64,000 nt of DNA, taken from the NCBI RefSeq assembly GCF_017813395.1, contig NZ_JAGIZB010000019.1, forward strand, positions 1 through 64,000, in the 5' to 3' direction. Positions 48,138 to 56,572 of the stretch are shown piece after piece. Each line of letters opens with the position of its first letter. The first letter of the stretch is position 1. Made by a program: the position numbers and the translations under genes. The notes below the pieces were generated by a model. It was given only the letters and a program-made list of their open reading frames with translations, searched no databases and had not been told where the DNA came from. The stretch comes from Pararoseomonas baculiformis. Lineage in GTDB: Bacteria > Pseudomonadota > Alphaproteobacteria > Acetobacterales > Acetobacteraceae.

Positions 48138-48173
48138 GGGCCGCGCGACGAGGAATCGTCCTGCGCGGCCCTT
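48138..48173 (+). terminator. Terminator after the capsid gene
   Basis: GGGCCGCGC (48138-48146) pairs with GCGCGGCCC (48163-48171), with inner GACGA/TCGTC and GGAA loop, followed by TT. It lies 30 bases past the capsid stop, the same place as the T-phi terminator of T7. Confidence 0.75.
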
Positions 48174-48363
48174 GCACCAATGACGAGACGATGCGCGCGC
48201 CGGGCCTCCCGGCCGGCGTGCGCCACGCGCGGGGCCGGTGGCCCGCGATGCGCCGCCTGTTCCGCGCCGGAGCCGGCGCGACGTTCGCGGCCGCGTCGGC
48301 GCTGGCACCGGCCCCGCGCCCCTCTTTTCCCCGACGAAACCCGACACAGGGAGCATCGAACCG

Positions 48364-48930
48364 ATGGCGCTTTCCGCCCTCGCCCTCTGCTCGCGCGCGC
48401 TGCTCAAGCTTGGCGCGCAGCCGATCGCCTCTCTCGAGGAGGGAACGGCCGAGGCGGAGGTGGCGGCCAATCTCTACCCGGGCACGCGGGATGCGCTGCT
48501 CTCCTGCCATCCCTGGTCCTTCGCCACGGGGCAGATGGCGCTGAACCGGCTGGCCGCCTCCCCGGTCGCCGATATGGCGAACGCCTTCCAGCTTCCGCCC
48601 GACCTGTTGCGGGCGATCTCCGCAGGCAGCGGGCGGGGGCGGGGGGTCATCTATCGCATCCATGAAGGGCGGCTGCATGCGGATGCGTTCCAGGTGACGC
48701 TGACCTATGTGTTCCGCCCGGAGGAGAGCGCCTTTCCCGCCTTCTTCGCCGCGGCGCTGGTGGCGCGGCTGGCGGCGGAGTTCTGCCTGCCGCTGACGGA
48801 AAGCGCCACGCGGGCGGAGATGCTGCACCGGATCGCGGAGGCGGAGCTGCGCCAGGCAAGACTGGCGGATAGCCAGCAGGCGACGCCGAAGGCGATCCAG
48901 GATTTCCCGCTCCTTGGCGTGCGGGGCTGA
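48364..48930 (+). CDS. Tail tubular protein A, T7 gp11-like
   Basis: A 188-residue protein forming the upper ring of the short tail under the portal. It shows the family pattern ALALCSRALLKLGAQPIASLEEGTAEAEVAANLYPGTRDALLSCHPWSFAT, LPPDLLRAI, and LTYVFRPEESAFPAFFAAALVARLAAEFCLPLTES. ATG 48364 follows a 256-base gap after the capsid gene that contains only the terminator and no other convincing gene. Confidence 0.88.
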   Translation: MALSALALCSRALLKLGAQPIASLEEGTAEAEVAANLYPGTRDALLSCHPWSFATGQMALNRLAASPVADMANAFQLPPDLLRAISAGSGRGRGVIYRIHEGRLHADAFQVTLTYVFRPEESAFPAFFAAALVARLAAEFCLPLTESATRAEMLHRIAEAELRQARLADSQQATPKAIQDFPLLGVRG

Positions 48931-48934
48931 GCAC

Positions 48935-50815
48935 ATGCCCATCATCAAGCGCGCGAAAACCACCTTCACGGCGGGGGAGCTGGCGCCCGAGTTGCTGGGG
49001 CGCGGCGATGTGCCCGCCTGGTCCAGCGGCGCCATGCGGCTGCGCAACATGTTCATCCAGCCCACGGGCGGCGTGGAGCGCAGGCCGGGCCTGCGCCACC
49101 TGTCGATGCTGCCCGGCGCTGCGCGGCTGGTGCCTTTCGAGTTCAGCACGGAGCAGGCCTTTCTTCTCGTGCTGCTGGAGCACGGGCTGAGGATCTTCCG
49201 GGGCGATGAGCCCGTGGCCGAGATGAATGCGCCCTGGACGGCGGCCATGCTGCCGCAGATCGCCTTCACCCAGGATGGGGGGACGCTGTTGCTGCTGCAC
49301 CCGGCCATGCCGCCCCAGGCCGTTCGCAGGAACGATGCCGGGCATTGGGTGATGACCCCCTTCGCCTTCGCGGCGCAGCCCTTCTTCCGCTATGCGCCGG
49401 GAAGCGTCTCGCTCACGCCCAGCGGCACGGCTGGGGTGGTGAGCGTGACGGCCTCGGAGAATGTGTTCCTGCCCGGGCATGTCGGCGCGCAGCTGCGGAT
49501 CGGCGTGGGGCGCCTTTCCATCACCGCGGTGAACAGTGCATCGATGGTGACGGCGCAGATTCTCGAAGCGCCAGCCTCCATGGAGGCAAGCACGGCATGG
49601 CAGGAATCGGCATTCAGCGCGGTGCGCGGCTGGCCGGTGAGCGCCTGCTTCCACCAGGCGCGCCTTGTGCTGGGCGGCTCGCGTGACCTGCCGAACCGGC
49701 TCTGGTTCTCCCGCACGGCGCGATACGACAACTTCGATCCGGGCGAGGGGCTGGATGACGAGGCGATCGAGTTCGGCCTTGTCTCGGACCAGCTGAACGC
49801 GATCCGCGCCGTCTTCGCCGGGCGGCACCTGCAGGTCTTCACCTCCGGTGCGGAATGGATGGTCAGTGGCGACCCGCTGACGCCCTCCTCGATCCAGGTG
49901 ACGCGGCAGACCCGGGTGGGTTCTCCGGTGGAGCGCAGTGTGCCGCCCCTGGATGTGGATGGATCGACGGTCTTCGTGGCCCGGTCCGGGCGCGCGGTGC
50001 ACGAATTCTCCTACACCGATCTCCAGCAGGCCTATCAGGCCGAGGACCTGGCGCTGGTGGCGCGGCACCTGATGCGGGCGCCGGTGTCCATGGCCTATGA
50101 TTCCCGGCGCCGCCTGCTGCATCTGGCCATGCAGGATGGCAGCCTGGCCACGCTGACCATCTACCGTGCCGAGGCTGTAACCGGCTGGACCCGGCAGGAG
50201 ACCGACGGCGCCTTCCACTCCCTCGCGGAGATGGAAGGCACTGTCTATGCGGTGGTGGAGCGCGGCGGGCGTTTCCGGCTGGAGCGTTTCGACGATGCGC
50301 TGCGGCTGGATGCGGCCGTGCCGGCGCATGGCAGCGCGGATGGCCTTGCCTGGTCCGGGCTGGATCACCTGGAGGGGCGCGCGGTCGCGCTTCTCGCGGA
50401 TGGGGCGCCGCGGGATCGGGCGGTGGTGCTGGGGGGTGTCGTCACTCTCGATGCGCCCGCGGGCGCCGTGCAGGCCGGGCTGCCTTTCACCCATGTCGTG
50501 GAGCCGATGCCGCCGGAAACCTCTACCGGCACCGGCGCGCGCATGGGGCCGGTGCGGCTGGTGGCCATCACCTTCCGCCTGCTGGAGACGGGTGCGCTCT
50601 CGGTCGATACCGGCCGGGGCTCGCGGCCCGTGCCCTTCCGGCGGCTGGACACGCCCATGCTCGACGCCGCGCCGCCCCTCTTCACCGGTGACGTGACCCT
50701 GCGCGGCCTGGGATGGAGGCGGAATTCCCTCGCGCCGCTCTGGCGGATCGAGGGCGACGCGCCGCTGGCCTTCACTCTGCTTTCCGTGACAACCGAAACG
50801 AGGACGACCGACTGA
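48935..50815 (+). CDS. Tail tubular protein B, T7 gp12-like nozzle
   Basis: A 626-residue protein forming the tail nozzle. Its N-terminus KTTFTAGELAPELLGRGD and RNMFIQPTGGVERRPGL is typical of gp12-like proteins; beta-propeller-type repeats follow (FTQDGGTLLLLHP, ACFHQARLVLGGSRDLPNRLWFSRTARYDNF, SDQLNAIRAVFAGRHLQVFTSGAEW). The C-terminus has GTGARMGPVRLVAITFRLLETGAL. It overlaps the next gene by one base. Confidence 0.9.
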   Translation: MPIIKRAKTTFTAGELAPELLGRGDVPAWSSGAMRLRNMFIQPTGGVERRPGLRHLSMLPGAARLVPFEFSTEQAFLLVLLEHGLRIFRGDEPVAEMNAPWTAAMLPQIAFTQDGGTLLLLHPAMPPQAVRRNDAGHWVMTPFAFAAQPFFRYAPGSVSLTPSGTAGVVSVTASENVFLPGHVGAQLRIGVGRLSITAVNSASMVTAQILEAPASMEASTAWQESAFSAVRGWPVSACFHQARLVLGGSRDLPNRLWFSRTARYDNFDPGEGLDDEAIEFGLVSDQLNAIRAVFAGRHLQVFTSGAEWMVSGDPLTPSSIQVTRQTRVGSPVERSVPPLDVDGSTVFVARSGRAVHEFSYTDLQQAYQAEDLALVARHLMRAPVSMAYDSRRRLLHLAMQDGSLATLTIYRAEAVTGWTRQETDGAFHSLAEMEGTVYAVVERGGRFRLERFDDALRLDAAVPAHGSADGLAWSGLDHLEGRAVALLADGAPRDRAVVLGGVVTLDAPAGAVQAGLPFTHVVEPMPPETSTGTGARMGPVRLVAITFRLLETGALSVDTGRGSRPVPFRRLDTPMLDAAPPLFTGDVTLRGLGWRRNSLAPLWRIEGDAPLAFTLLSVTTETRTTD

Positions 50816-51255
50816 TGGCGCAGCTTGCCCCCGTCGTGACGCTCGCCGCCACCGGCGCCTCCATCTACTCGCAGGTGACCGAGGCGCAGCGGCAGAAGAG
50901 GAACGCCGCGATCCAGCAGCAGAACACGCTGCTGCGGCAGGAAGCGCAGGAGCAGATCCTCGGCGCCCAGTCCGCGCAGGCCCGCGCCGAGCGGCAGCGG
51001 GCGCTCGAACGCGGGATCGCCGCCGCGCGCACGCGGCTGGCGGCTGGCGGCGTGAACCCGGAGGATGGATCGGGCGCGGCCTTCTCCGCCGGGCTCCGCA
51101 GCGCCGCGCGGCAGGCGCAGGAGGCGGATGACGCCACCTACTCGGCGCGGCTCACGGCCAACCGCAGATCCCTGCTCGACCAGGATGGTTCCGCGCGGAA
51201 CTGGGTGAGCGCGGGGCGCAGCCTCGGTGGCGCCGTGAAAAGCCTTCTGGACTGA
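50815..51255 (+). CDS. Internal virion protein, T7 gp14-like
   Basis: A 146-residue protein with a short hydrophobic start (VVTLAATGASIYSQ) and a long Gln/Ala/Arg-rich helix (EAQRQKRNAAIQQQNTLLRQ onward), the pattern of T7-like gp14 ejection proteins. It then has AAARTRLAAGGVNPEDGSGAAF. In T7 gp14 enters the outer membrane on infection. No gp15 or gp16 gene follows. Confidence 0.75.
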   Translation: MAQLAPVVTLAATGASIYSQVTEAQRQKRNAAIQQQNTLLRQEAQEQILGAQSAQARAERQRALERGIAAARTRLAAGGVNPEDGSGAAFSAGLRSAARQAQEADDATYSARLTANRRSLLDQDGSARNWVSAGRSLGGAVKSLLD

Positions 51256-51291
51256 GCTGAACACGCCCCTGCGGCAGAACCGGAGAATCCC

Positions 51292-53574
51292 ATGGCCGAG
51301 CATATCCGCATCGGCGACGTCGCGCCGCGCGTGCAATACGTGGCCGATGGCGCGCAGACCGCCTTCGTCTATCCCTTTCCCGTCTTCGCGGCCGAGGACA
51401 TCGAGGTCCATGTCGATGGGCTGCGCCTGGCGAGCGGCTTTGCCGTCTCGGGCGCGGGGCGGTCGGATGGCGGCATCGTCACCTTCGCCCTGCCGCCCGC
51501 AGCCGGTGCCAGGCTGGTGCTGCGCCGCCGGCTGGTGATGGAGCGCGTCACCGACTACCAGCCCAATGGGGTGCTGCGCGCGAACACGCTGAATGACGAG
51601 CTGGACCGGCAGATGGCCGCGTTGCAGGAGCTGCGCGAGGATGCAGGCGGCGCGCTGCGCCAGGGGCCTGGAGAGGTGGGCGGACAATTCGTGCTGCCGC
51701 CGCGCCCGGCACGCGCGAACCGGCTTCTGGGCTTCGACAGCCTGGGGAATGTGGCCGTCTTCTCCCGCGGGGAAGCAACCCTGTCCGCGCCATTTCCCGG
51801 CGGCGTTCCGCGCACCGTGGAGGACAAGCTGGCCGAGCGCCTTTCGGCGCGGGATTTCGGCGCGGCCGGCGATGGCGTGGCGGATGACGGGCCGGCCCTG
51901 CAGGCCGCCATGAATGCGGCAGCCGCTTCAGGCAAGTTCCTGGACATCGGGGAGGGGACCTTCCGCTCCACCATTCCGCTGACACTGCCGGGGGCGGCGG
52001 CGGGCCTCTCCATGCGCGGCGCCATCCTCTATGCCGGGCCGGGCGGAGAGGCGGCGCTGACACTGGGCGATGGGGCGGCCATCCGCAATCGCGCCAAGAT
52101 CTACCAGGGCCTGCGCGTGCTGCGCGCCGCCATCTCCTCCTGGGAGGATGAGCGGGACATCGGCATTCTCATCCGGAACCAGGATTCCGCGCTGATCGAG
52201 ATACGCCAGGTGGAGATGTTCACCATCGGCGTGCAGACCCTGGGCGTGGAGCGCGGCTTCGAGGACAGCGTTCTCCATCTCGGCCGCATCGTGGATAACC
52301 GCTATGGGCTGGACATCCGCACGGCAAGCGCGGCGGGGTGGAACACCTCGGTCCGCTATCACGGCGGCCATTTCGCGCATTCCCTGGCCACCTATCCGGA
52401 GAAGGACCGCTACGGCATCCGATTCTCCGCCGCGCCAGGCGCCTATGTGGCGCATAACCGGCATGTCTTCGACGGGCCCGCCTTCGAGCTGCAGTCGCGC
52501 GACAGGGCGATAGACGGCATTCCCTTCCTGGTTCAGGTGAACTCGCGCGCCATCCTCGCGCGCGGAATGCGGATGGAGGGCTGCGACCCCTATGTCGCCC
52601 GCCATACCGCCGGGGCGCAGGACCATGTCTATGAGGTGGCCTGGGCCAGCCAGGGCTATGGGATCGAGATCGACTACACGGGAACCTCCACCCGCGTGGG
52701 GAGCATCGTGCGGGCGCTGCACCAGGGCGCGGCGCACCGCGAATTCACGCGCAGCCTTGCAGAGGTTCCCAACCTGCGGGCCGCGGCGATCCGCTGGAAC
52801 GCCACCGAGACGGGCTTCGAGAAGCTGGCATGCCTTTCCACCAATGTCAGCGGCACGCCCACGCAGATCCCGCATTTCGCCTTCCCCGCGCTGGACAGCT
52901 ACGTTCTGACGGACCGTGGCGTGATGCTGACAGGGGGGCGCGGCCTCGGCTTCGTGGTGGATGCGCGCCGCTGCAAGGAGTTCGCCCTGGCGGTGGATGC
53001 CGATGACCCGCGCATGGTGGTCCAGTGCTTCGGTGCCGGCGGCGTGCTGCTGACCCCGGCCGAGGGGGAGATGGTGCGGGCCTCCGGCATGTCGCTCACC
53101 TATGCCGCCGGGCCACGTTGGTGGCAGGGCAATGCGGACAGCAACGACGCGAATCTCACCCGGCTGCAGGTGGTGCGGCTGGCCCCGCAGGTGCAGACCG
53201 CCATCATCGGCGTGGCGCGGATCGGCACGGATTACGAGCTGCGCAGCATGCGCCTGGCCTGCGATCCCTCGCAGAGTCCGGCCGTGCTCTATGGCACGCC
53301 GGAGCTGCCGCATGGCGTGCGGGAGCTGAAGGCCGAAATGGCCTGGGATCCCCCCTCCATCGCGGCGGGAGGGTCGGCGCAGCTGAACGTGCCATGCCCC
53401 GGCGTGCGGCCCGGGGACTTCGTGCAGGCGGCTTTCAGCCTTTCCACCTCCGGCCTCATCTTCCTCGCCCAGGTGGGCGCGCAGGATGTGGTGACGGTGA
53501 CGGCCTGGAACCGCAGCGGCGCGGCGGTGGACCTCAATGCCGGCACGGTGCGCGTGCGGGCGGTGAAGTCGTGA
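51292..53574 (+). CDS. Tail fibre/tailspike with pectate-lyase-like domain
   Basis: A 760-residue receptor-binding protein. Residues 1-125 match the T7 gp17 tail-attachment domain (FVYPFPVFAAEDIEVHVDG, VTDYQPNGVLRANTLNDELDRQMAAL). A linker leads at about 184 to ARDFGAAGDGVADDGPALQAAMNAA, the start of a pectate-lyase-superfamily beta-helix that runs to about 500. The last 240 residues are beta-rich. Likely binds or cleaves a surface polysaccharide. Catalytic residues cannot be named. Confidence 0.85.
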   Translation: MAEHIRIGDVAPRVQYVADGAQTAFVYPFPVFAAEDIEVHVDGLRLASGFAVSGAGRSDGGIVTFALPPAAGARLVLRRRLVMERVTDYQPNGVLRANTLNDELDRQMAALQELREDAGGALRQGPGEVGGQFVLPPRPARANRLLGFDSLGNVAVFSRGEATLSAPFPGGVPRTVEDKLAERLSARDFGAAGDGVADDGPALQAAMNAAAASGKFLDIGEGTFRSTIPLTLPGAAAGLSMRGAILYAGPGGEAALTLGDGAAIRNRAKIYQGLRVLRAAISSWEDERDIGILIRNQDSALIEIRQVEMFTIGVQTLGVERGFEDSVLHLGRIVDNRYGLDIRTASAAGWNTSVRYHGGHFAHSLATYPEKDRYGIRFSAAPGAYVAHNRHVFDGPAFELQSRDRAIDGIPFLVQVNSRAILARGMRMEGCDPYVARHTAGAQDHVYEVAWASQGYGIEIDYTGTSTRVGSIVRALHQGAAHREFTRSLAEVPNLRAAAIRWNATETGFEKLACLSTNVSGTPTQIPHFAFPALDSYVLTDRGVMLTGGRGLGFVVDARRCKEFALAVDADDPRMVVQCFGAGGVLLTPAEGEMVRASGMSLTYAAGPRWWQGNADSNDANLTRLQVVRLAPQVQTAIIGVARIGTDYELRSMRLACDPSQSPAVLYGTPELPHGVRELKAEMAWDPPSIAAGGSAQLNVPCPGVRPGDFVQAAFSLSTSGLIFLAQVGAQDVVTVTAWNRSGAAVDLNAGTVRVRAVKS

Positions 53575-53882
53575 CGCCGCTCTCGCCCGAGGAGCTGCGC
53601 CGCGCCATCCGCAAGGTGGTGGCGGATTACGAGGCCTTCGTCGCGCGCGGCCCCGCCCCGGGGACGCATGAGGATCCGAAGGCCTTCACCGCCCACCACG
53701 CGGCGGCTCGCGCGGCGCTCGCGCATCTGGAGCACCTGATGAAGCTGAACCGCGGCAGCGCGGAGCCGGAGGCGGCGGCCGAAACGGGCACGCTGCTCGC
53801 CGAGGCGCGGCGCTCCATCCGCTTGGCCGAACAGGAAGACCAAAACGGCGAGGAGAACACGGAGGATGACGACACCGCCTGA
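53571..53882 (+). CDS. Small terminase subunit candidate, gp18-position protein
   Basis: A 103-residue helical, charged protein starting at GTG 53571 that overlaps the tail-fibre stop (GTGA) and ends 17 bases inside the large terminase gene. It has ELRRAIRKVVADYEAFVARG, HHAAARAALAHLEHLMKLNRG, and a very acidic tail. Position between gp17- and gp19-like genes is that of T7 gp18; the sequence alone does not prove it. Confidence 0.6.
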   Translation: MTPLSPEELRRAIRKVVADYEAFVARGPAPGTHEDPKAFTAHHAAARAALAHLEHLMKLNRGSAEPEAAAETGTLLAEARRSIRLAEQEDQNGEENTEDDDTA

Positions 53883-55308
53883 GGCGACGGAGCACGATTT
53901 CCTGGAATTCCTCTATGCCTGGAACCTGCGCGCCGGCGTGAACACCCCCGGCGTGCATCGCCGCATCGCGCGATGGCTCATGGCGCGGCATGCGGGCCGA
54001 GACCGGCGCCTGCTGCTGATGGCCTTCCGCGGCTGCGGCAAGTCCACGCTGGTCGGGCTCTGGTGCGCCTGGCGGCTCTCGGTGCAGCCGGAACTGCGGA
54101 TCCTCGTGCTGGCGGCGGATCACAGCCTGGCCGCGCGCATGGTGGCGACCGTGCGCCGCATCGTCGAACGCCACCCGCTCTGCCGCCATCTTCTCGGCGG
54201 CGACGAGAGCTGGGCCTCCGATCGCTTCACGGTGAGACGCGCGGGCGCGATCCGCGAGCCCTCCATGCTCGCCCAGGGCATTACCGGCAATGTCACAGGC
54301 GCGCGGGCGGAGCTGATCATCTGCGACGACGTGGAGGTGGCCGGGAATTGCGACACGCCGGGCAAGCGGGAGGAGCTACGCGAGCGCCTGGGGGAATGCG
54401 AGTTCATCCTCACCCCTGGCGGCACCATCCTCTATGTCGGCACGCCGCATTGCGCCGAAAGCCTCTATGCCCCGGCCGAGGCGGAGGGTGCCTTCCTTGC
54501 CGGCTACCGGCGCCTTCGCATCCCGCTGCTCAACCCCGTCGGGCGCAGCGCCTGGCCGGAGCGCTTCCCGCGCGAGGCCATCCAGACACTGCGGGACCGC
54601 GTGGGGCCGCTGCCGTTCCGGCGGCAGATGATGCTGGAATGCGCCTCCTCCGGCACCGCGCGGCTCGATCCCGCGCTCATCGTCCGGTACGGAGAGGAGC
54701 CGGATTACCGGGAGGCGAATGGCCGTCCCATCCTCTCCCTGCTCGGGCGCCGCCTCGTCTCCGGCGGCGGGTTCTGGGACCCGGCCTATGGGAGGCCGGG
54801 GCAGGGTGACTCCAGCGTCCTTGCCGCCACCTTCGCGGATGGGGAGGGGAACCACTACCTCCACCGCCTCGCCTACATCACCCAGGACCCGGATGGGGAG
54901 CCCGACCCGGCCACGCAGCAATGCCGCCGCGTCGCGGCCATCGCGAAGGACCTGCTGCTGCCCGTGGTGCGGGTGGAGACGAACGGCATCGGCAAGTTCC
55001 TGCCACCCCTGCTCCGGCGGGAGATGGCCCGCGCCGGCGCCGCCTGCACGGTGGTGGAGCATGCGAGCCACAGGGCGAAGCAGGAGCGTATCCTCGGGGC
55101 GCTGGACCCGGTGATGGCCGCGCGCCGCCTGCACGCGCATGAGGCCGTGTTCCGCACCGCCTTCCCCCGCGAGATGGCGGAATGGAAGCCGGGCTCGGAC
55201 GGCGTGCGGGACGATGCGCTGGACGCGGTGGCGGGCTGCCTGCTGGCCGAGCCGGTGCGGCTGCCCGCCCTTCCTCCGGCGCCGCGCGGGATGTCCTGGC
55301 GCGGCTAG
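53866..55308 (+). CDS. Terminase large subunit, T7 gp19-like
   Basis: DNA-packaging motor and nuclease, 480 residues. The ATPase has Walker A AFRGCGKST (53-61) and Walker B LIICDDVE (150-157), with a C-motif region FILTPGGTILYVGTPH. The nuclease half has GFWDPAYGRPGQGDSSVLA, VETNGIGKFLP and DDALDAVAG with acidic metal ligands. All key residues are present, so it could be active. Start ATG 53866 after GGAGG. Confidence 0.93.
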   Translation: MTTPPEATEHDFLEFLYAWNLRAGVNTPGVHRRIARWLMARHAGRDRRLLLMAFRGCGKSTLVGLWCAWRLSVQPELRILVLAADHSLAARMVATVRRIVERHPLCRHLLGGDESWASDRFTVRRAGAIREPSMLAQGITGNVTGARAELIICDDVEVAGNCDTPGKREELRERLGECEFILTPGGTILYVGTPHCAESLYAPAEAEGAFLAGYRRLRIPLLNPVGRSAWPERFPREAIQTLRDRVGPLPFRRQMMLECASSGTARLDPALIVRYGEEPDYREANGRPILSLLGRRLVSGGGFWDPAYGRPGQGDSSVLAATFADGEGNHYLHRLAYITQDPDGEPDPATQQCRRVAAIAKDLLLPVVRVETNGIGKFLPPLLRREMARAGAACTVVEHASHRAKQERILGALDPVMAARRLHAHEAVFRTAFPREMAEWKPGSDGVRDDALDAVAGCLLAEPVRLPALPPAPRGMSWRG

Positions 55309-55523
55309 GCCGCCTTCTTCAGCACCTCGCTCGCATGGCGCCTTGCCCCGTCAGCGGTCATGGCGAAGCGCCCGGGCGAGACCTCATCCGCGAAGCCCAT
55401 GGTGCAGAGGCGGCGCAGGCAGGGCTCGTCCGGCAACCCCGCCGGGCGGGTGCCGCCATGCGTCAGGAACAGCCGGTGCAGCGCTGCCCGGCAGCAGGTC
55501 TCAAGATAGGGCTCGTTCCACAT
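55305..55523 (-). CDS. Small hypothetical protein, possible winged helix
   Basis: A 72-residue protein (an upstream ATG at 55559 would give 84). It has LETCCRAALHRLFLTHGGTRPAG, LRRLCTMGFADEVSPGRFAMTADGARRHASEVL; the helix-turn and GRF.MT..G.RRHA pattern looks like a small winged-helix or restriction-type DNA-binding fold. It is the only minus-strand gene in the cassette, and its stop shares the palindrome CTAG with the terminase stop. Confidence 0.6.
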   Translation of the reverse strand: MWNEPYLETCCRAALHRLFLTHGGTRPAGLPDEPCLRRLCTMGFADEVSPGRFAMTADGARRHASEVLKKAA

Positions 55524-55630
55524 CAGCCGCTCAATGCATCCCTCATGGTGCCCCGGCAAGTCGGGGTGCCAGCCCGCGCGATCAACCCCGCGCCACCCCG
55601 CAACCCGGCGCCTTCCCCGAAGGAGGACCC

Positions 55631-55981
55631 ATGCTGTCCTTTCCCCCTGAGCCGCACTGGATCGCCGCGGCGGTGGAAACCCCGCTGATGGCCATCCTTG
55701 TCTGGATGCTTCACTCCCTCCGCCGCAGCATCGCGCAGGCGCCGGATGGCGTGCCGCTGCAGGACCTTTCCCAGCAGAAAGCCGCGCTCGATCGCACGCG
55801 GGACGAGCTGGCCGCCTTCAAGCTGGAGGTCGCCCGCACCTATGTCCCGCTCTCCCTGATCCGGGACGTGGATGGGCGGCTGACCGCCCATCTCATCCGC
55901 ATCGAGCAGAAGCTCGACGAAGCCACCCGCGCCGCCCACAGCACCGCCGCCCAGATGCGCGTGCTCGCCGAGGACCGCTGA
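55631..55981 (+). CDS. Spanin/holin-like membrane coiled-coil protein
   Basis: A 116-residue protein with one hydrophobic N-terminal segment (HWIAAAVETPLMAILVWML, 9-27) then a long helical region with coiled-coil character (about 47-113: LSQQKAALDRTRDELAAFKLEVA, LTAHLIRIEQKLDEATRAA). AAGGAGG precedes ATG 55631. In T7 the Rz-like spanin 18.5 sits near terminase, and the neighbouring hydrolase supports a lysis role. A virion accessory protein is an alternative. Confidence 0.6.
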   Translation: MLSFPPEPHWIAAAVETPLMAILVWMLHSLRRSIAQAPDGVPLQDLSQQKAALDRTRDELAAFKLEVARTYVPLSLIRDVDGRLTAHLIRIEQKLDEATRAAHSTAAQMRVLAEDR

Positions 55982-55984
55982 ACC

Positions 55985-56491
55985 ATGGATGCCACCGAAG
56001 CTCTCTCCCGCGTCCTCTTCGCGGAGGCCGGGGCACGCCCCGTGCGCGCCATCGAGGCCCTGGCCGCCCTGGCGGTGAACCGAGCCCGGGCCGCCATGCC
56101 GCGCCCCGCCAGGGTTCCGGGCGCGGCGCCCTTCGCGCCGGGCGGCCATGCCCGGCTGCCGGAGCCAGGCGCGTCGGAAATGCTGGCCCTCTGCCGCGAC
56201 CCCTTTCTCTTCCCCTGCAGGAATCCCCGCAGCCCCGGCCATGCGCGGCTGGCCGATCCCCCGGCGGAGGAAGCATCGGCCCTGGCCACCTGCCGCCGCA
56301 TCGCGGCGCGTGCCCTGGCCGGCGTGCTGCCGGACCCGACAGGCGGCGCGACCCATTGGCACGCCGCCGATAACCTGCCCGCCTGGGCCGTGGCCCGGGC
56401 ACCCCTGGCCGAAATGGGCGGCCTGGTCTTCTACCGGCTGGAAACGGGCGCGCGCCCGGCGCATCCGCTCGCTCCCGCGCTCGTGGCCTGA
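55985..56491 (+). CDS. Cell wall hydrolase, SleB/CwlJ family (endolysin candidate)
   Basis: A 168-residue protein without signal peptide. SleB features: LFAEAGARPVRAIEALAALAVNRARAA near the N-terminus with the catalytic-type glutamate, and PDPTGGATHWHAAD, LPAWAVARAPLAEMGGLVFYRLE at the C-terminus. Members cleave peptidoglycan; some are phage lysins. Only three bases after the spanin/holin candidate, so a two-gene lysis unit is likely. Confidence 0.8.
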   Translation: MDATEALSRVLFAEAGARPVRAIEALAALAVNRARAAMPRPARVPGAAPFAPGGHARLPEPGASEMLALCRDPFLFPCRNPRSPGHARLADPPAEEASALATCRRIAARALAGVLPDPTGGATHWHAADNLPAWAVARAPLAEMGGLVFYRLETGARPAHPLAPALVA

Positions 56492-56572
56492 GCGGTCCAG
56501 CGCTTTCCCTTTCCCGCGCGGGGCCGCCCGCCCTAGCGTGGCGGCACGGGACAAGAAGATGGGGAAACGCTG

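Larger units (their letters stand above)
43428..56491 (+). mobile_element. T7-type podovirus morphogenesis cassette (remnant or domesticated prophage)
   Basis: Twelve plus-strand genes and one minus-strand gene run from two small proteins through portal, scaffold, capsid, tail tubular A and B, gp14-like protein, tail fibre, small-terminase candidate, large terminase, spanin candidate and SleB hydrolase. The order matches the late region of T7 (genes 8-19). All frames are intact. No integrase, RNA or DNA polymerase, primase, gp15 or gp16 homologue lies within it, and I found no flanking att repeat. Base composition looks like the host. Confidence 0.85.

Noticed and set aside
43370-56572. Attachment-site repeats (attL/attR) flanking the phage cassette
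   Set aside because: I compared the flanks by eye and saw no shared direct repeat or tRNA gene; a computed search of a wider region would be needed to exclude them.
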